Source: Streptomyces sp. RKAG293 (GTDB lineage: Bacteria; Actinomycetota; Actinomycetes; Streptomycetales; Streptomycetaceae). Taken from it: a stretch of DNA of 64,000 nucleotides. Below are positions 8,184 to 16,124 of the stretch, piece by piece. The position numbers were made by a program, and so were the translations under genes. The notes below the pieces were generated by a model. It was not told the DNA's origin, ran no database searches, and worked only from the letters and a program-made list of their open reading frames with translations. Each line of letters begins with the position of its first letter. Within the stretch, counting starts at the first letter, position 1. The stretch spans positions 3,602,501 through 3,666,500 of the forward strand of contig NZ_JAJOZB010000001.1 of NCBI RefSeq assembly GCF_023701745.1, in the 5' to 3' direction.

Positions 8184-9311
8184 CTACGACTCGCCGCCGG
8201 GCAGCCCGTAGGCGTCCGCGATCAACGCGTAGGACCGCAGACGGGCGGCCGGCGTATGGGCGTTGGCCGTGATGATCAGCTCGTCCGCACCGGTCCGCTT
8301 CACCAGGGCGTCGAGCCCGTCGCGGACCTCCTCCGCACCGCCGTGCACCACATTGACGAGCCAGGAGTCGATGAACTCCCGCTCCAGGGCGCTGAATTCG
8401 TACGCCTCGGCCTCCTCGGGCGACGGGATGAGCCCCGGCCGCCCGGTGCGCAGCCGCAGCATGCCGAGCGCACCGGTGAGCACCTGGCGGCGCGCCTCGG
8501 CGGGGTCGTCGGCCGCGAGGGCGGAGACGCCGATCGCGGCGTACGGGCGGTCCAGGACCGCGGACGGGCGGAACGATTCGCGGTAGAGCTCCAGCGCGGG
8601 AACGGTGTTGGCCGCCGAGAAGTGGTGCGCGAAGGAGAACGGCAGGCCGAGCGCGCCGGCCAGCCGGGCGCTGAAGCCGGAGGAGCCGAGCAGCCAGACC
8701 GACGGACGCGACGCGGACTGCACCCCGCCGGCGACGGAGCCCTGCACCGGTCCGGGGATCGCGTGGATGCGCGCGTAGCGGTGCCCGTCCGGGAAGTCGT
8801 CGTCCAGGAACCGGGTCAGCTCGGCGAGCTGCTGCGGGAAGTCGTCGGCGCCGTCCGGGCGGTCGGTGCGGCGCAGCGCCGCGGCGGTGGCGCCGTCGGT
8901 GCCGGGCGCGCGGCCCAGACCGAGGTCGATCCGGCCGGGGGCGAGCGCCTCCAGCGTGCCGAACTGCTCGGCGATCACCAGCGGGGCGTGGTTGGGGAGC
9001 ATCACTCCGCCGGAACCGAGCCGCAGCGTGCGGGTGAACGCGGCGAGGTGGGCGAGGATCACCGCAGGGGAGGAGCTGGCCACACCCGGCATCGAGTGGT
9101 GCTCGGCGACCCACATCCGGTGGAATCCGCGGGCCTCGGCGAGTTCGGCCAGTTCGACACTGGCGCGCAGGGCGTGGGTGGCGGTCAGCCCGCTTCCCAC
9201 GGTCGCCAGGTCGAGCACGGACAGCGGCACGGGCGCGCTGCCACGGGCTGCTCCGCGGATGTCATCGGTGGTCTGCGGTTCGTCTCCCACGGGGGGCGCC
9301 TCCTCGGTCAT
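8184..9311 (-). CDS. LLM class flavin-dependent oxidoreductase
   Basis: A 375-residue bacterial-luciferase-like monooxygenase with no signal peptide. Family features include LSVLDLATVGSG near the N-terminus, the segment EARGFHRMWVAEHHSMPG with the conserved EHH, and a LGLGRAPGTDG region near residue 125. It is of the MsnO8-like subgroup, which uses reduced flavin and oxygen on an unknown organic substrate. The ATG start is at 9311, with no neighbour in the same transcript. The substrate cannot be predicted. Confidence 0.88.
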   Translation of the reverse strand: MTEEAPPVGDEPQTTDDIRGAARGSAPVPLSVLDLATVGSGLTATHALRASVELAELAEARGFHRMWVAEHHSMPGVASSSPAVILAHLAAFTRTLRLGSGGVMLPNHAPLVIAEQFGTLEALAPGRIDLGLGRAPGTDGATAAALRRTDRPDGADDFPQQLAELTRFLDDDFPDGHRYARIHAIPGPVQGSVAGGVQSASRPSVWLLGSSGFSARLAGALGLPFSFAHHFSAANTVPALELYRESFRPSAVLDRPYAAIGVSALAADDPAEARRQVLTGALGMLRLRTGRPGLIPSPEEAEAYEFSALEREFIDSWLVNVVHGGAEEVRDGLDALVKRTGADELIITANAHTPAARLRSYALIADAYGLPGGES

Positions 9312-9646
9312 GTATTCGCCTGCGGCAACTGGAACCGGAGACGCACTCCGGTTATTCCCGGCCGACCATCACCCGACCATCGGCCGACCCGCACCCCGCC
9401 CTCCACCCCGATCACCCCTCGACCAGGCCAATGGCATATGCCGATGCGACGCTTTCCTGCATATACGCACGAAGCCCACCGATCGGCCGGTCAACGGCCT
9501 CTACCTTCAACGCCGTTACGGCTATCGTGGGAAGCGGCTCGGCTGTCGGGTCCGATCGGTACGCCCATCGGCCGTGACCAGCAGCTACAGCCGTGACGTA
9601 CGGCACGCCGCACCGGACGCGAACGGCACACCTGCAGGGGGATTCC
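9312..9646. other. Divergent intergenic region, 335 bp
   Basis: The space between the start of the LLM oxidoreductase and the start of the IclR-like regulator. It should hold both promoters. I see no clear operator palindrome, RNA structure or small gene in it; a GTG at 9593 could extend the regulator but has no good ribosome binding site. Confidence 0.5.
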
Positions 9647-10402
9647 GTGGCGCTTGAGTACCGACAGATCGCGCCGGTGTACGCGGTCCAGTACGCGCTG
9701 CGCGTACTGGAGGCCGTCGACCACCACCGGCACGGCGTGACGGCCGAGCAGCTGGCCCGCGAGATCGGCGTGCCCATCGGCTACCTCTCGCAACTGCTGG
9801 CCATGCTCAAGCGCGAGCGCTATCTCGCGTTCCTGCCCGGCGGCGGATACGTGACCGGCGAATCCCTCGTGCTGCTGGGCGCCGCCGACCGTGAGCAGGC
9901 GCTCGCCGACAAGCTCAACAGCGTCCTCAACGAGCTGCGCGACGAGGTCGGCGCCGCCGTCTATTTCGGCCGTTACGACGACGGTGAGGTGACGGTGGTC
10001 GACGTGGCGGACGGGCCGGCCACCCCGCGGGTGAACGAATGGGTGGACTTCCGCTCCTCCGCACACGCCAGCGCGGTCGGCAAGTGCCTGCTCGCGCAGC
10101 TCGACCACCGCGGCCGCCGCGAACACCTGTCCCGGCACCGGACCGCGCGCCTCACCTCGCGCACCGTCGTCGACGAGAAGGCCCTGCTCTCCGACCTGGA
10201 GAGCCGGCCGGCCAGCCACCCCATGCTCGACCTGCAGGAATACGCGGTCGGCACGGTCTGCGCCGCGGTACCGGTCACCATCGGGAAGACGGTCGCCTGC
10301 CTCGCGCTGTCGATGCCCACCTCCCAGGCGCACCGCCTCAAACCGGCCGTCGACACCCTGAACGAACGCGCGGCCCCGGTGCTGCTCTCGCTCAGCTTCT
10401 GA
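9647..10402 (+). CDS. IclR-like transcriptional regulator
   Basis: About 251 residues. The N-terminus holds a winged helix-turn-helix (AVQYALRVLEAVDHHRHG then AEQLAREIGVPIGYLSQLLAML), followed by a GAF-like effector domain with the sequence SSAHASAVGKCLLAQL, which resembles the IclR effector region (TALGKALLA). It presumably binds a small ligand and controls neighbouring genes. The GTG at 9647 is chosen because AGGGGG lies 5 nt upstream. The flanking LLM oxidoreductase gene is divergent and is a possible target. Confidence 0.8.
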   Translation: MALEYRQIAPVYAVQYALRVLEAVDHHRHGVTAEQLAREIGVPIGYLSQLLAMLKRERYLAFLPGGGYVTGESLVLLGAADREQALADKLNSVLNELRDEVGAAVYFGRYDDGEVTVVDVADGPATPRVNEWVDFRSSAHASAVGKCLLAQLDHRGRREHLSRHRTARLTSRTVVDEKALLSDLESRPASHPMLDLQEYAVGTVCAAVPVTIGKTVACLALSMPTSQAHRLKPAVDTLNERAAPVLLSLSF

Positions 10403-10440
10403 CCCACCAGGACCGGCCACTACCCGGTGTACGACACGAA

Positions 10441-10470
10441 GAAGGCCCCCCGCTTCCGCGAGGGGCCTTC
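10441..10470. terminator. Terminator hairpin shared by regulator gene and tRNA-Lys
   Basis: A GC-rich stem built from AAGGCCCC on one side and GGGGCCTT on the other with an inner GCTTCCGCG region, located between the end of the IclR-like gene and the 3' end of the minus-strand tRNA-Lys. An almost identical sequence in inverted orientation occurs at 15111-15142. Confidence 0.7.
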
Positions 10471-10479
10471 GACCGTCTG

Positions 10480-10553
10480 TGCGCCGTCAGGGACTCGAAC
10501 CCCGGACCCGCTGATTAAGAGTCAGCTGCTCTAACCAACTGAGCTAACGGCGC
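10480..10553 (-). tRNA. tRNA-Lys (CTT)
   Basis: A 74-nt cloverleaf on the minus strand: 7-bp acceptor stem GCGCCGT/ACGGCGC, D arm GCTC/GAGC, anticodon loop CTCTTAA with anticodon CTT, and T arm with GGTTCGAGT. CCA is not encoded. Identical in sequence to the copy at 14562-14635, which points the other way. Confidence 0.95.
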
Positions 10554-10674
10554 GTGCTGACATGGAAGATCGTACCCGATCCTCCGGGGTGCTCAAAAAC
10601 CGGCGGCGGATCTCCGCCAGGCGGGATCCTGCCAGGCCGTGCCGGTGCGCGGCGCGGCTCCGGGCCGATAGATC

Positions 10675-13600
10675 ATGTGCATGACGCCGATAAGACGCCG
10701 CGCCTCCCTGCTCGCCAGCGCCACCGCGCTCGCGCTCAGTACCGGACTCCTCCTTCCCACGACCCCCGCGACCGCCGCCCCCGGCGCCACCCCGCGCCCC
10801 GCGGCACCGCAGCAGGCCACCACGTACGACATCACCCTGGTCACCGGGGACGTCGTGCACTTCGCCGACGGGGCCGGCAACCAGGACACCGTCACCGTGG
10901 ACCGCCCGCACGGCGCCCCCGGCGGCGTGCACGTCCAGCAGGCGGGCGGTGAGACCTACGTGCTGCCGGACGAGGCGCTGCCGCTGATCGCCGCCGGCAA
11001 GCTCGACCGCCGGCTGTTCGACCTCACCGCGCTGGTGAAGATGGGCTACGACGACGCCCGCTCCGGCGGCGTCCCGATGATCGCCACCTACACCGCCGCC
11101 GCCCGCGCCGCCCGGTCGCTGCCCGCCGCCCCCGCCGGCAGCACCACCACCCGGCAGCTGCCGAGCATCGGCGGCGCCGCGCTCAAGGCCCGGAAGAAGG
11201 ACAGCCGCGCCTTCTGGCAGGACGTGGTGGCCGCGCCGGCCGCCGCGGCGAAGGCACGGTCGCTCGACAACGGCATCGACAAGCTGTGGCTGGACGGCCG
11301 GGTCGAGGCGAGCCTGAAGGAGTCGGTACCGCAGATCAACGCGCCGCAGGCCTGGGCGCAGGGCTACGACGGCAAGGGCCGGAAGGTCGCCATCCTGGAC
11401 ACCGGGATCGACGACACCCACCCGGACCTGAAGGACCAGGTCTCCGCCGAGCAGAGCTTCGTCCCCGACCAGCCGGTCACCGACCGGAACGGTCACGGCA
11501 CGCACGTCGCCTCGACGATCGCGGGCACCGGAGCCGCCTCCAACGGCGACTACAAGGGCGTCGCGCCCGGCGCCAAGCTGCTGATCGGCAAGGTGCTCTC
11601 CAACGAGGGCTCCGGCGAGGACTCCTGGATCATCGCGGGCATGGAGTGGGCCAAGGCCCAGGGCGCCGACGTGGTCAGCATGAGCCTCGGCTCGCCGCTC
11701 CCCGACGACGGCACCGACCCGATGTCACAGGCGGTCGACAACCTCTCGGCGAACGGCGGACCGCTCTTCGTCATCGCCGCCGGAAACGCATACGAAGCCG
11801 GCTCCATCGGCTCGCCCGGCTCCGCGGCCGCGGCGCTCACCGTCGCCGCCGTGGACAAGCAGGACGGCCGCGCCGACTTCTCCAGCATGGGCCCGCTGAC
11901 CGGCTCGTACGCACTGAAGCCGGACATCTCGGCGCCCGGCGTCGACATCACCGCCGCCCGCTCGCAGGCGCTCGCCTCCGGCAGCGGCATGTACCAGACC
12001 ATGTCCGGCACCTCGATGGCCACGCCGCACGTCGCCGGCGCCGCCGCGATCCTCAAGCAGCGGCACCCCGACTGGAGCGGGCAGCAGCTCAAGGACGCGC
12101 TGATGAGCTCGTCGAAGCAGCTCACCGCCTTCACCCCGTACGAGATGGGCACCGGGCGGGTCGATGTGCTCGCCGCCGTGGACTCCACGGTCCAGGCCAC
12201 CGGCTCGGTCGACGCCGCCGTCTACAAGTGGCCGCACGCCGGTGCCACGAGCACCACGCGCACCATCACCTACCGCAACAACGGCACGGCGGACGTCACG
12301 CTGAACCTCGCGCTGGACCCGGCCGCCCAGGCGGCCGGCGCCTACACGCTGTCCGCGAAGACGGTCGCCGTCCCGGCGGGCGGCACCGCCGCGGTCACCC
12401 TCACCCTCGACCCCACGACCGTCCCGGCCGCGACCACCTTCTCCGGCCAGGTCACCGCGACCGACGCGGCCGGCGGCAAGGCCGTCGCGCACACCGGCTT
12501 CGCGCTCACCAAGGAGCAGGAGCTCTACGACTACACGATCAAGCTGACCGGACGCGACGGGAAGCCGGCCGCCGGCACCGTCGTCCTCGCCGAGAAGGAC
12601 AACCCGTACCCGTCGCCGCTCGACGTGGCCGGCGAGCGCACCCTGCGGCTTCCGCCGGGCACGTACATGGCGTACGCGGAGCTGGAGGTCACCGGTGACA
12701 CCCCGGACTCCCGCGGCCTGGCGGTGCTCACCGACCCCGGGACGGTGCTCACCAGGAACACCACGGTGACGCTCGACGCGAGCACGGCGCACAAGGTCAG
12801 CGCCCGCGTCCCGCAGGAGACCGAGCAGCGCCAGCTGCACCTGGACCTGGCCCGCACCTTCTCCAACGGCAACCTCATCCGCGACGCGTACATCGTGCCG
12901 CCGGCGGTCGACACCATCTACGCCGCGCCCACCCGGAAGGTCACCGACGGCACCTTCTCCTTCGTGACCCGCTGGCGGCTCGGCGAGAAGCAGGTCGACG
13001 CCTCGGCGCACGGCCGGGACCTCGAACTGCTGCCGCAGGCCGGCGCCACCGTCCACGACGGCTCGGCCGAGCTGCGCGTCGTCACCGCGGGCAAGGGCGC
13101 CGCGGCCGACTACGCGGGTCTGGACGCCAGGGGCAAGGCCGTCGTCATCACCCGCAGCGACGACGTCTCCCCCGCCGACCGCGCCGCGAACGCGGCCAAG
13201 GCGGGCGCCAAGCTGCTGATCGTCGTCAACGACGGCACCGGCCGGCTCTCCGACTACTACGCGGACGACGCGGGCACCAGCACCCCGCTCGGCGTCGTCT
13301 CGATCATGCGCGACGCGGGCGCCCGGCTCGTCGCCGACGCCAGGGGCGGCAGGCTCACCCTCGACGTCACACAGCGCACCGACCCGCGCTACCTCTACGA
13401 CCTGCTCTCCCAGCAGGACGGCGCGATCCCCGACCGGTCCCTCGCCTACACCCCCGACCCCAAGCGGGACCTCGCCCGGATCGACGCCAAGTACGACGGC
13501 GACCGGCAGCGGGCCGGCGGCGGCTTCCGCTACGACATCCCCGCCTGGGGGCCGGGCATCGGCTTCACCGAGAAGGAGTCCTACCCCGGCGTGCGCACCG

Positions 13601-14430
13601 AGTACGTCTCGCCGCAGCACGGCGCCGGCTTCTGGTACGAGGACCACGCCGTCTACCGGCCGGACTACTCGGACGAGCTGTTCGAGATGCGCGGCGGCAA
13701 CGACCACTTCGCCGCGGGCCGGCACTACTCCACCGAGTGGTTCGGCGGGGTGGTGCGACCGCGTCTGGGCCAGGCGTTCTGGGGTCCGAACCGCAGCGTC
13801 TACAACGACATCCAGTTCAACATCACGCCGTGGACGGACGCGGGAGCGGGCCACTCCGGCTCGATGCCGCCGGACGAGTACGACACCACCACGTACACCG
13901 GCTACCAGGGCGACACCGTGATCGCGAAGGGCACCGGCCGGGCGGGCGGACTGTGGAACGTGTCCCCGCAGACCCTCCCGTACCGCCTGGTGCTGGACTC
14001 CGCACGGGACGCGAAGGAGTGGAAGAGCTCGATCCGCACGCACACCGAGTGGGGCTTCGTCTCCGGCGCGATTCCGCAGAACGGACCCTGGCAGGAGGAC
14101 GTCAAGCTGCTGCAGCTCGACTACGACGTACCCACGGACACCGCGGGTGACGTCAAGGCCGGGCAGTGGACGCGGATCGGTCTGTCGTCCGCCACGCAGC
14201 AGTGGCTGGCCGGCGTGACGAAGGCCACCAGGGCGACGCTGTCGGTCTCGTACGACGACGGCAAGACCTGGGCGCCGACCCTCCTGGTCAGGACGGGCGA
14301 CGGTTCCTGGACCACGCTCGTCAGGACGCCGAACAAGCCCGGCGGCGCGGTCTCGCTCAAGGCCACCGCCCAGGACGGCAAGGGCGGCACCGTCAGCCAG
14401 GAGATCATCCGCGCCTTCGGCCTGCGCTGA
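10675..14430 (+). CDS. Large secreted subtilisin-like serine protease (S8)
   Basis: A 1251-residue exported peptidase. The signal peptide covers about residues 1-35. A prodomain precedes the catalytic domain, where the triad is visible: Asp in ILDTGIDDTHPDL (about 241), His in NGHGTHVAS (about 274) and Ser in SGTSMATPHVAG (about 445). A fibronectin-like/PA-type region and a long C-terminal part without a recognised domain follow, which is common in very large Streptomyces subtilases. It probably digests proteins outside the cell. An ATG at 10681 is an equally possible start. The gene is monocistronic between two inverted tRNA-Lys genes. Confidence 0.9.
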   Translation: MCMTPIRRRASLLASATALALSTGLLLPTTPATAAPGATPRPAAPQQATTYDITLVTGDVVHFADGAGNQDTVTVDRPHGAPGGVHVQQAGGETYVLPDEALPLIAAGKLDRRLFDLTALVKMGYDDARSGGVPMIATYTAAARAARSLPAAPAGSTTTRQLPSIGGAALKARKKDSRAFWQDVVAAPAAAAKARSLDNGIDKLWLDGRVEASLKESVPQINAPQAWAQGYDGKGRKVAILDTGIDDTHPDLKDQVSAEQSFVPDQPVTDRNGHGTHVASTIAGTGAASNGDYKGVAPGAKLLIGKVLSNEGSGEDSWIIAGMEWAKAQGADVVSMSLGSPLPDDGTDPMSQAVDNLSANGGPLFVIAAGNAYEAGSIGSPGSAAAALTVAAVDKQDGRADFSSMGPLTGSYALKPDISAPGVDITAARSQALASGSGMYQTMSGTSMATPHVAGAAAILKQRHPDWSGQQLKDALMSSSKQLTAFTPYEMGTGRVDVLAAVDSTVQATGSVDAAVYKWPHAGATSTTRTITYRNNGTADVTLNLALDPAAQAAGAYTLSAKTVAVPAGGTAAVTLTLDPTTVPAATTFSGQVTATDAAGGKAVAHTGFALTKEQELYDYTIKLTGRDGKPAAGTVVLAEKDNPYPSPLDVAGERTLRLPPGTYMAYAELEVTGDTPDSRGLAVLTDPGTVLTRNTTVTLDASTAHKVSARVPQETEQRQLHLDLARTFSNGNLIRDAYIVPPAVDTIYAAPTRKVTDGTFSFVTRWRLGEKQVDASAHGRDLELLPQAGATVHDGSAELRVVTAGKGAAADYAGLDARGKAVVITRSDDVSPADRAANAAKAGAKLLIVVNDGTGRLSDYYADDAGTSTPLGVVSIMRDAGARLVADARGGRLTLDVTQRTDPRYLYDLLSQQDGAIPDRSLAYTPDPKRDLARIDAKYDGDRQRAGGGFRYDIPAWGPGIGFTEKESYPGVRTEYVSPQHGAGFWYEDHAVYRPDYSDELFEMRGGNDHFAAGRHYSTEWFGGVVRPRLGQAFWGPNRSVYNDIQFNITPWTDAGAGHSGSMPPDEYDTTTYTGYQGDTVIAKGTGRAGGLWNVSPQTLPYRLVLDSARDAKEWKSSIRTHTEWGFVSGAIPQNGPWQEDVKLLQLDYDVPTDTAGDVKAGQWTRIGLSSATQQWLAGVTKATRATLSVSYDDGKTWAPTLLVRTGDGSWTTLVRTPNKPGGAVSLKATAQDGKGGTVSQEIIRAFGLR

Positions 14431-14561
14431 TCCCGGAGCCGATCCCGGGAGCGATCCCGGCGGCTGATCCCGGCGTGCTCGCCGCACGCCGATCATGACG
14501 CGGGGCTGGAGGGGAGGATGGTCATCAGCACCCCCTCCGGCCCCGTATGATTGACCCGTAG

Positions 14562-14635
14562 GCGCCGTTAGCTCAGTTGGTTAGAGCAGCTGACTCTTAA
14601 TCAGCGGGTCCGGGGTTCGAGTCCCTGACGGCGCA
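14562..14635 (+). tRNA. tRNA-Lys (CTT), second copy
   Basis: The same 74-nt sequence as the minus-strand gene at 10480-10553, with anticodon CTT in the loop CTCTTAA. Identity continues only a few bases past the 3' end, so only the tRNA itself is duplicated. It is followed by its own terminator. Confidence 0.95.
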
Positions 14636-14644
14636 CAGCAGAAC

Positions 14645-14682
14645 ACCAAAGGTGCTCTTCCTCCGGGAAGAGCACCTTTGGT
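14645..14682 (+). terminator. Terminator of tRNA-Lys
   Basis: A near-perfect stem, ACCAAAGGTGCTCTTCC pairing with GGAAGAGCACCTTTGGT, around a short loop, 10 nt after the tRNA. Confidence 0.85.
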
Positions 14683-14797
14683 CGTTTCCGGCCGGTTGTT
14701 CCGGCCGCGACCCGCACGGCGCAGGCCGGCGCGCGGGGGGCCCGGTGAGGTGGTCGACTGGTCCGGTGTCGCAAAACTCCCCCCATAGGAGCCCCGC

Positions 14798-15094
14798 ATG
14801 GCGATCCTCGTGATCTTCGAATTCCCCGGTATGACCCAGGCCGACTACCAGCAGAGCGTCGTCAAGGTGACCGGTGGCCGTGACACGGTCAAGAACTCCG
14901 CGGACTGGCCGGTGCCCGGCCTCATCTCGCACACCGCCGCCCCCACCGCCGACGGCTGGATCGTCGCCGACGTCTGGGAGTCCGAGGAGGCGTTCCAGAA
15001 GTTCGGCGAGATCATCGTGCCGATCCTGACCGAGATCGGCATCAAGGACGCGCAGCCGAAGACCTACCCGGTGTTCAACCTGGTGACCCCGTAG
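14798..15094 (+). CDS. Small ferredoxin-like/ABM-type protein of unknown function
   Basis: A 98-residue protein with no signal peptide. The pattern MAILVIFEFPGMTQADY, a central WIVADVWESEEAFQKF and a C-terminal strand resembles the dimeric alpha-beta barrel fold of antibiotic-biosynthesis monooxygenase-like proteins; the ADVWES region is where such proteins carry a conserved Trp. No function can be assigned. An ATG follows the sequence ATAGGAGCCCCGC, with GGAG about 8 nt upstream. It stands alone. Confidence 0.7.
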   Translation: MAILVIFEFPGMTQADYQQSVVKVTGGRDTVKNSADWPVPGLISHTAAPTADGWIVADVWESEEAFQKFGEIIVPILTEIGIKDAQPKTYPVFNLVTP

Positions 15095-15110
15095 TCCCGG
15101 CATCCGGATC

Positions 15111-15142
15111 GAAGACCCCTCGCGGAAGCGGGGGGCCTTCCG
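15111..15142. terminator. Bidirectional terminator
   Basis: A hairpin with CCCCTCGC and GCGGGGGG arms between the convergent ABM-like and metallophosphoesterase genes. It is the near-exact inverse of the hairpin at 10441-10470. Confidence 0.65.
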
Positions 15143-15170
15143 GGTTCCGCGGCACCGCGGGCCGCGGGCC

Positions 15171-16010
15171 TCAGCGGGCCGGCTCCGGCAGGATCTGGCG
15201 GGGGACGGTTCTGGGGTGGCCCGGGCGGCTCCATTCGCGGGGGTAGCCGACGGAGACCTCCTCGAAGCGCACCCCGTCGTACCAGGCGGTCCGGGGAATG
15301 TGCAGATGGCCGTAGACCACCGCGCTCACCGTGAACCGCCGGTGCCAGTCGGCCGTCCGCTCGGTGCCGCACCACTGGGCGAACTCCGGGTAGTGCAGGA
15401 TCCGGGTGGGCTGGCGGACCAGCGGGAAGTGGTTGACCAGGACCAGCGGGAGGGCCGGATCGCAGTCCCGCAGCCGCCGCTCGGACTCCTTCAGCCGGGC
15501 CCGGCACCAGGCGTCGAGGCTCGGGTACGGATCGGGATGCAGCAGGAACTCGTCACTGCACACGATCCCGGACTTGTACGCCTGGGCGAGCGACTCCTCC
15601 TTGTTCGCGGCGGTGTCGGTGCGGAACGTGTAGTCGTAGAGGACGAACAGCGGCGCCACGACGGCCGGGCCGCCCGCGCCCTCCCAGACCGGGTACGGGT
15701 CCTCCGGGGTGAGCACGCCCAGCGAGCGGCACATCTCGACCAGATGGCGGTAGCGCGCCTCGCCGCGTAACTGGACCGGGTCCTCGGCCGGGGTCCACAG
15801 GTCGTGGTTGCCGGGCGCCCACACCACCCGGGCGTATCTGCCGCTGAGCAGGGTCAGCGCCCACTCGATGCCGTCCGTCAGCTCGCCCACGTCGCCCGCG
15901 ACGATCAGCCAGTCGGTGTCCGACTCGGGGCGCAGGCCCTCGACGATCTTCCGGTTCTCCGCGAACGCCACATGCAGGTCGCTGATCCCCCAGAGCTTTC
16001 CATCCGGCAT
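15171..16010 (-). CDS. Calcineurin-like metallophosphoesterase
   Basis: A 279-residue cytosolic phosphoesterase. The dimetal motifs are visible in order: SDLHVAF near residue 10, AGDVGEL near 41, GNHDLW near 70, a VNHFPL segment near 201, and YGHLHIPR near 240. Such enzymes hydrolyse phosphomono- or diesters with two metal ions. The ATG at 16010 is chosen because the next residues match the usual DLH-containing first strand; a much longer antisense-type reading frame upstream overlaps the antiporter gene and is not believed. The substrate is unknown. Confidence 0.88.
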   Translation of the reverse strand: MPDGKLWGISDLHVAFAENRKIVEGLRPESDTDWLIVAGDVGELTDGIEWALTLLSGRYARVVWAPGNHDLWTPAEDPVQLRGEARYRHLVEMCRSLGVLTPEDPYPVWEGAGGPAVVAPLFVLYDYTFRTDTAANKEESLAQAYKSGIVCSDEFLLHPDPYPSLDAWCRARLKESERRLRDCDPALPLVLVNHFPLVRQPTRILHYPEFAQWCGTERTADWHRRFTVSAVVYGHLHIPRTAWYDGVRFEEVSVGYPREWSRPGHPRTVPRQILPEPAR

Positions 16011-16124
16011 ATGCAGACGGTAGGCGGATCCGGGCACGGGCGGTACCCCGCCCAATGGGTGATCCTGGCCTACGCCGGGCGCGCCGGTCCCCCGTGCCGC
16101 CCGGGCGGCGGAAGTGTTCGCCGC

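Noticed and set aside
11725..14496. A 923-codon frame on the minus strand opposite the subtilase
   Set aside because: Its composition is Gly/Arg/Val-rich with no motif, while the plus strand shows a complete catalytic triad. It is a GC shadow.
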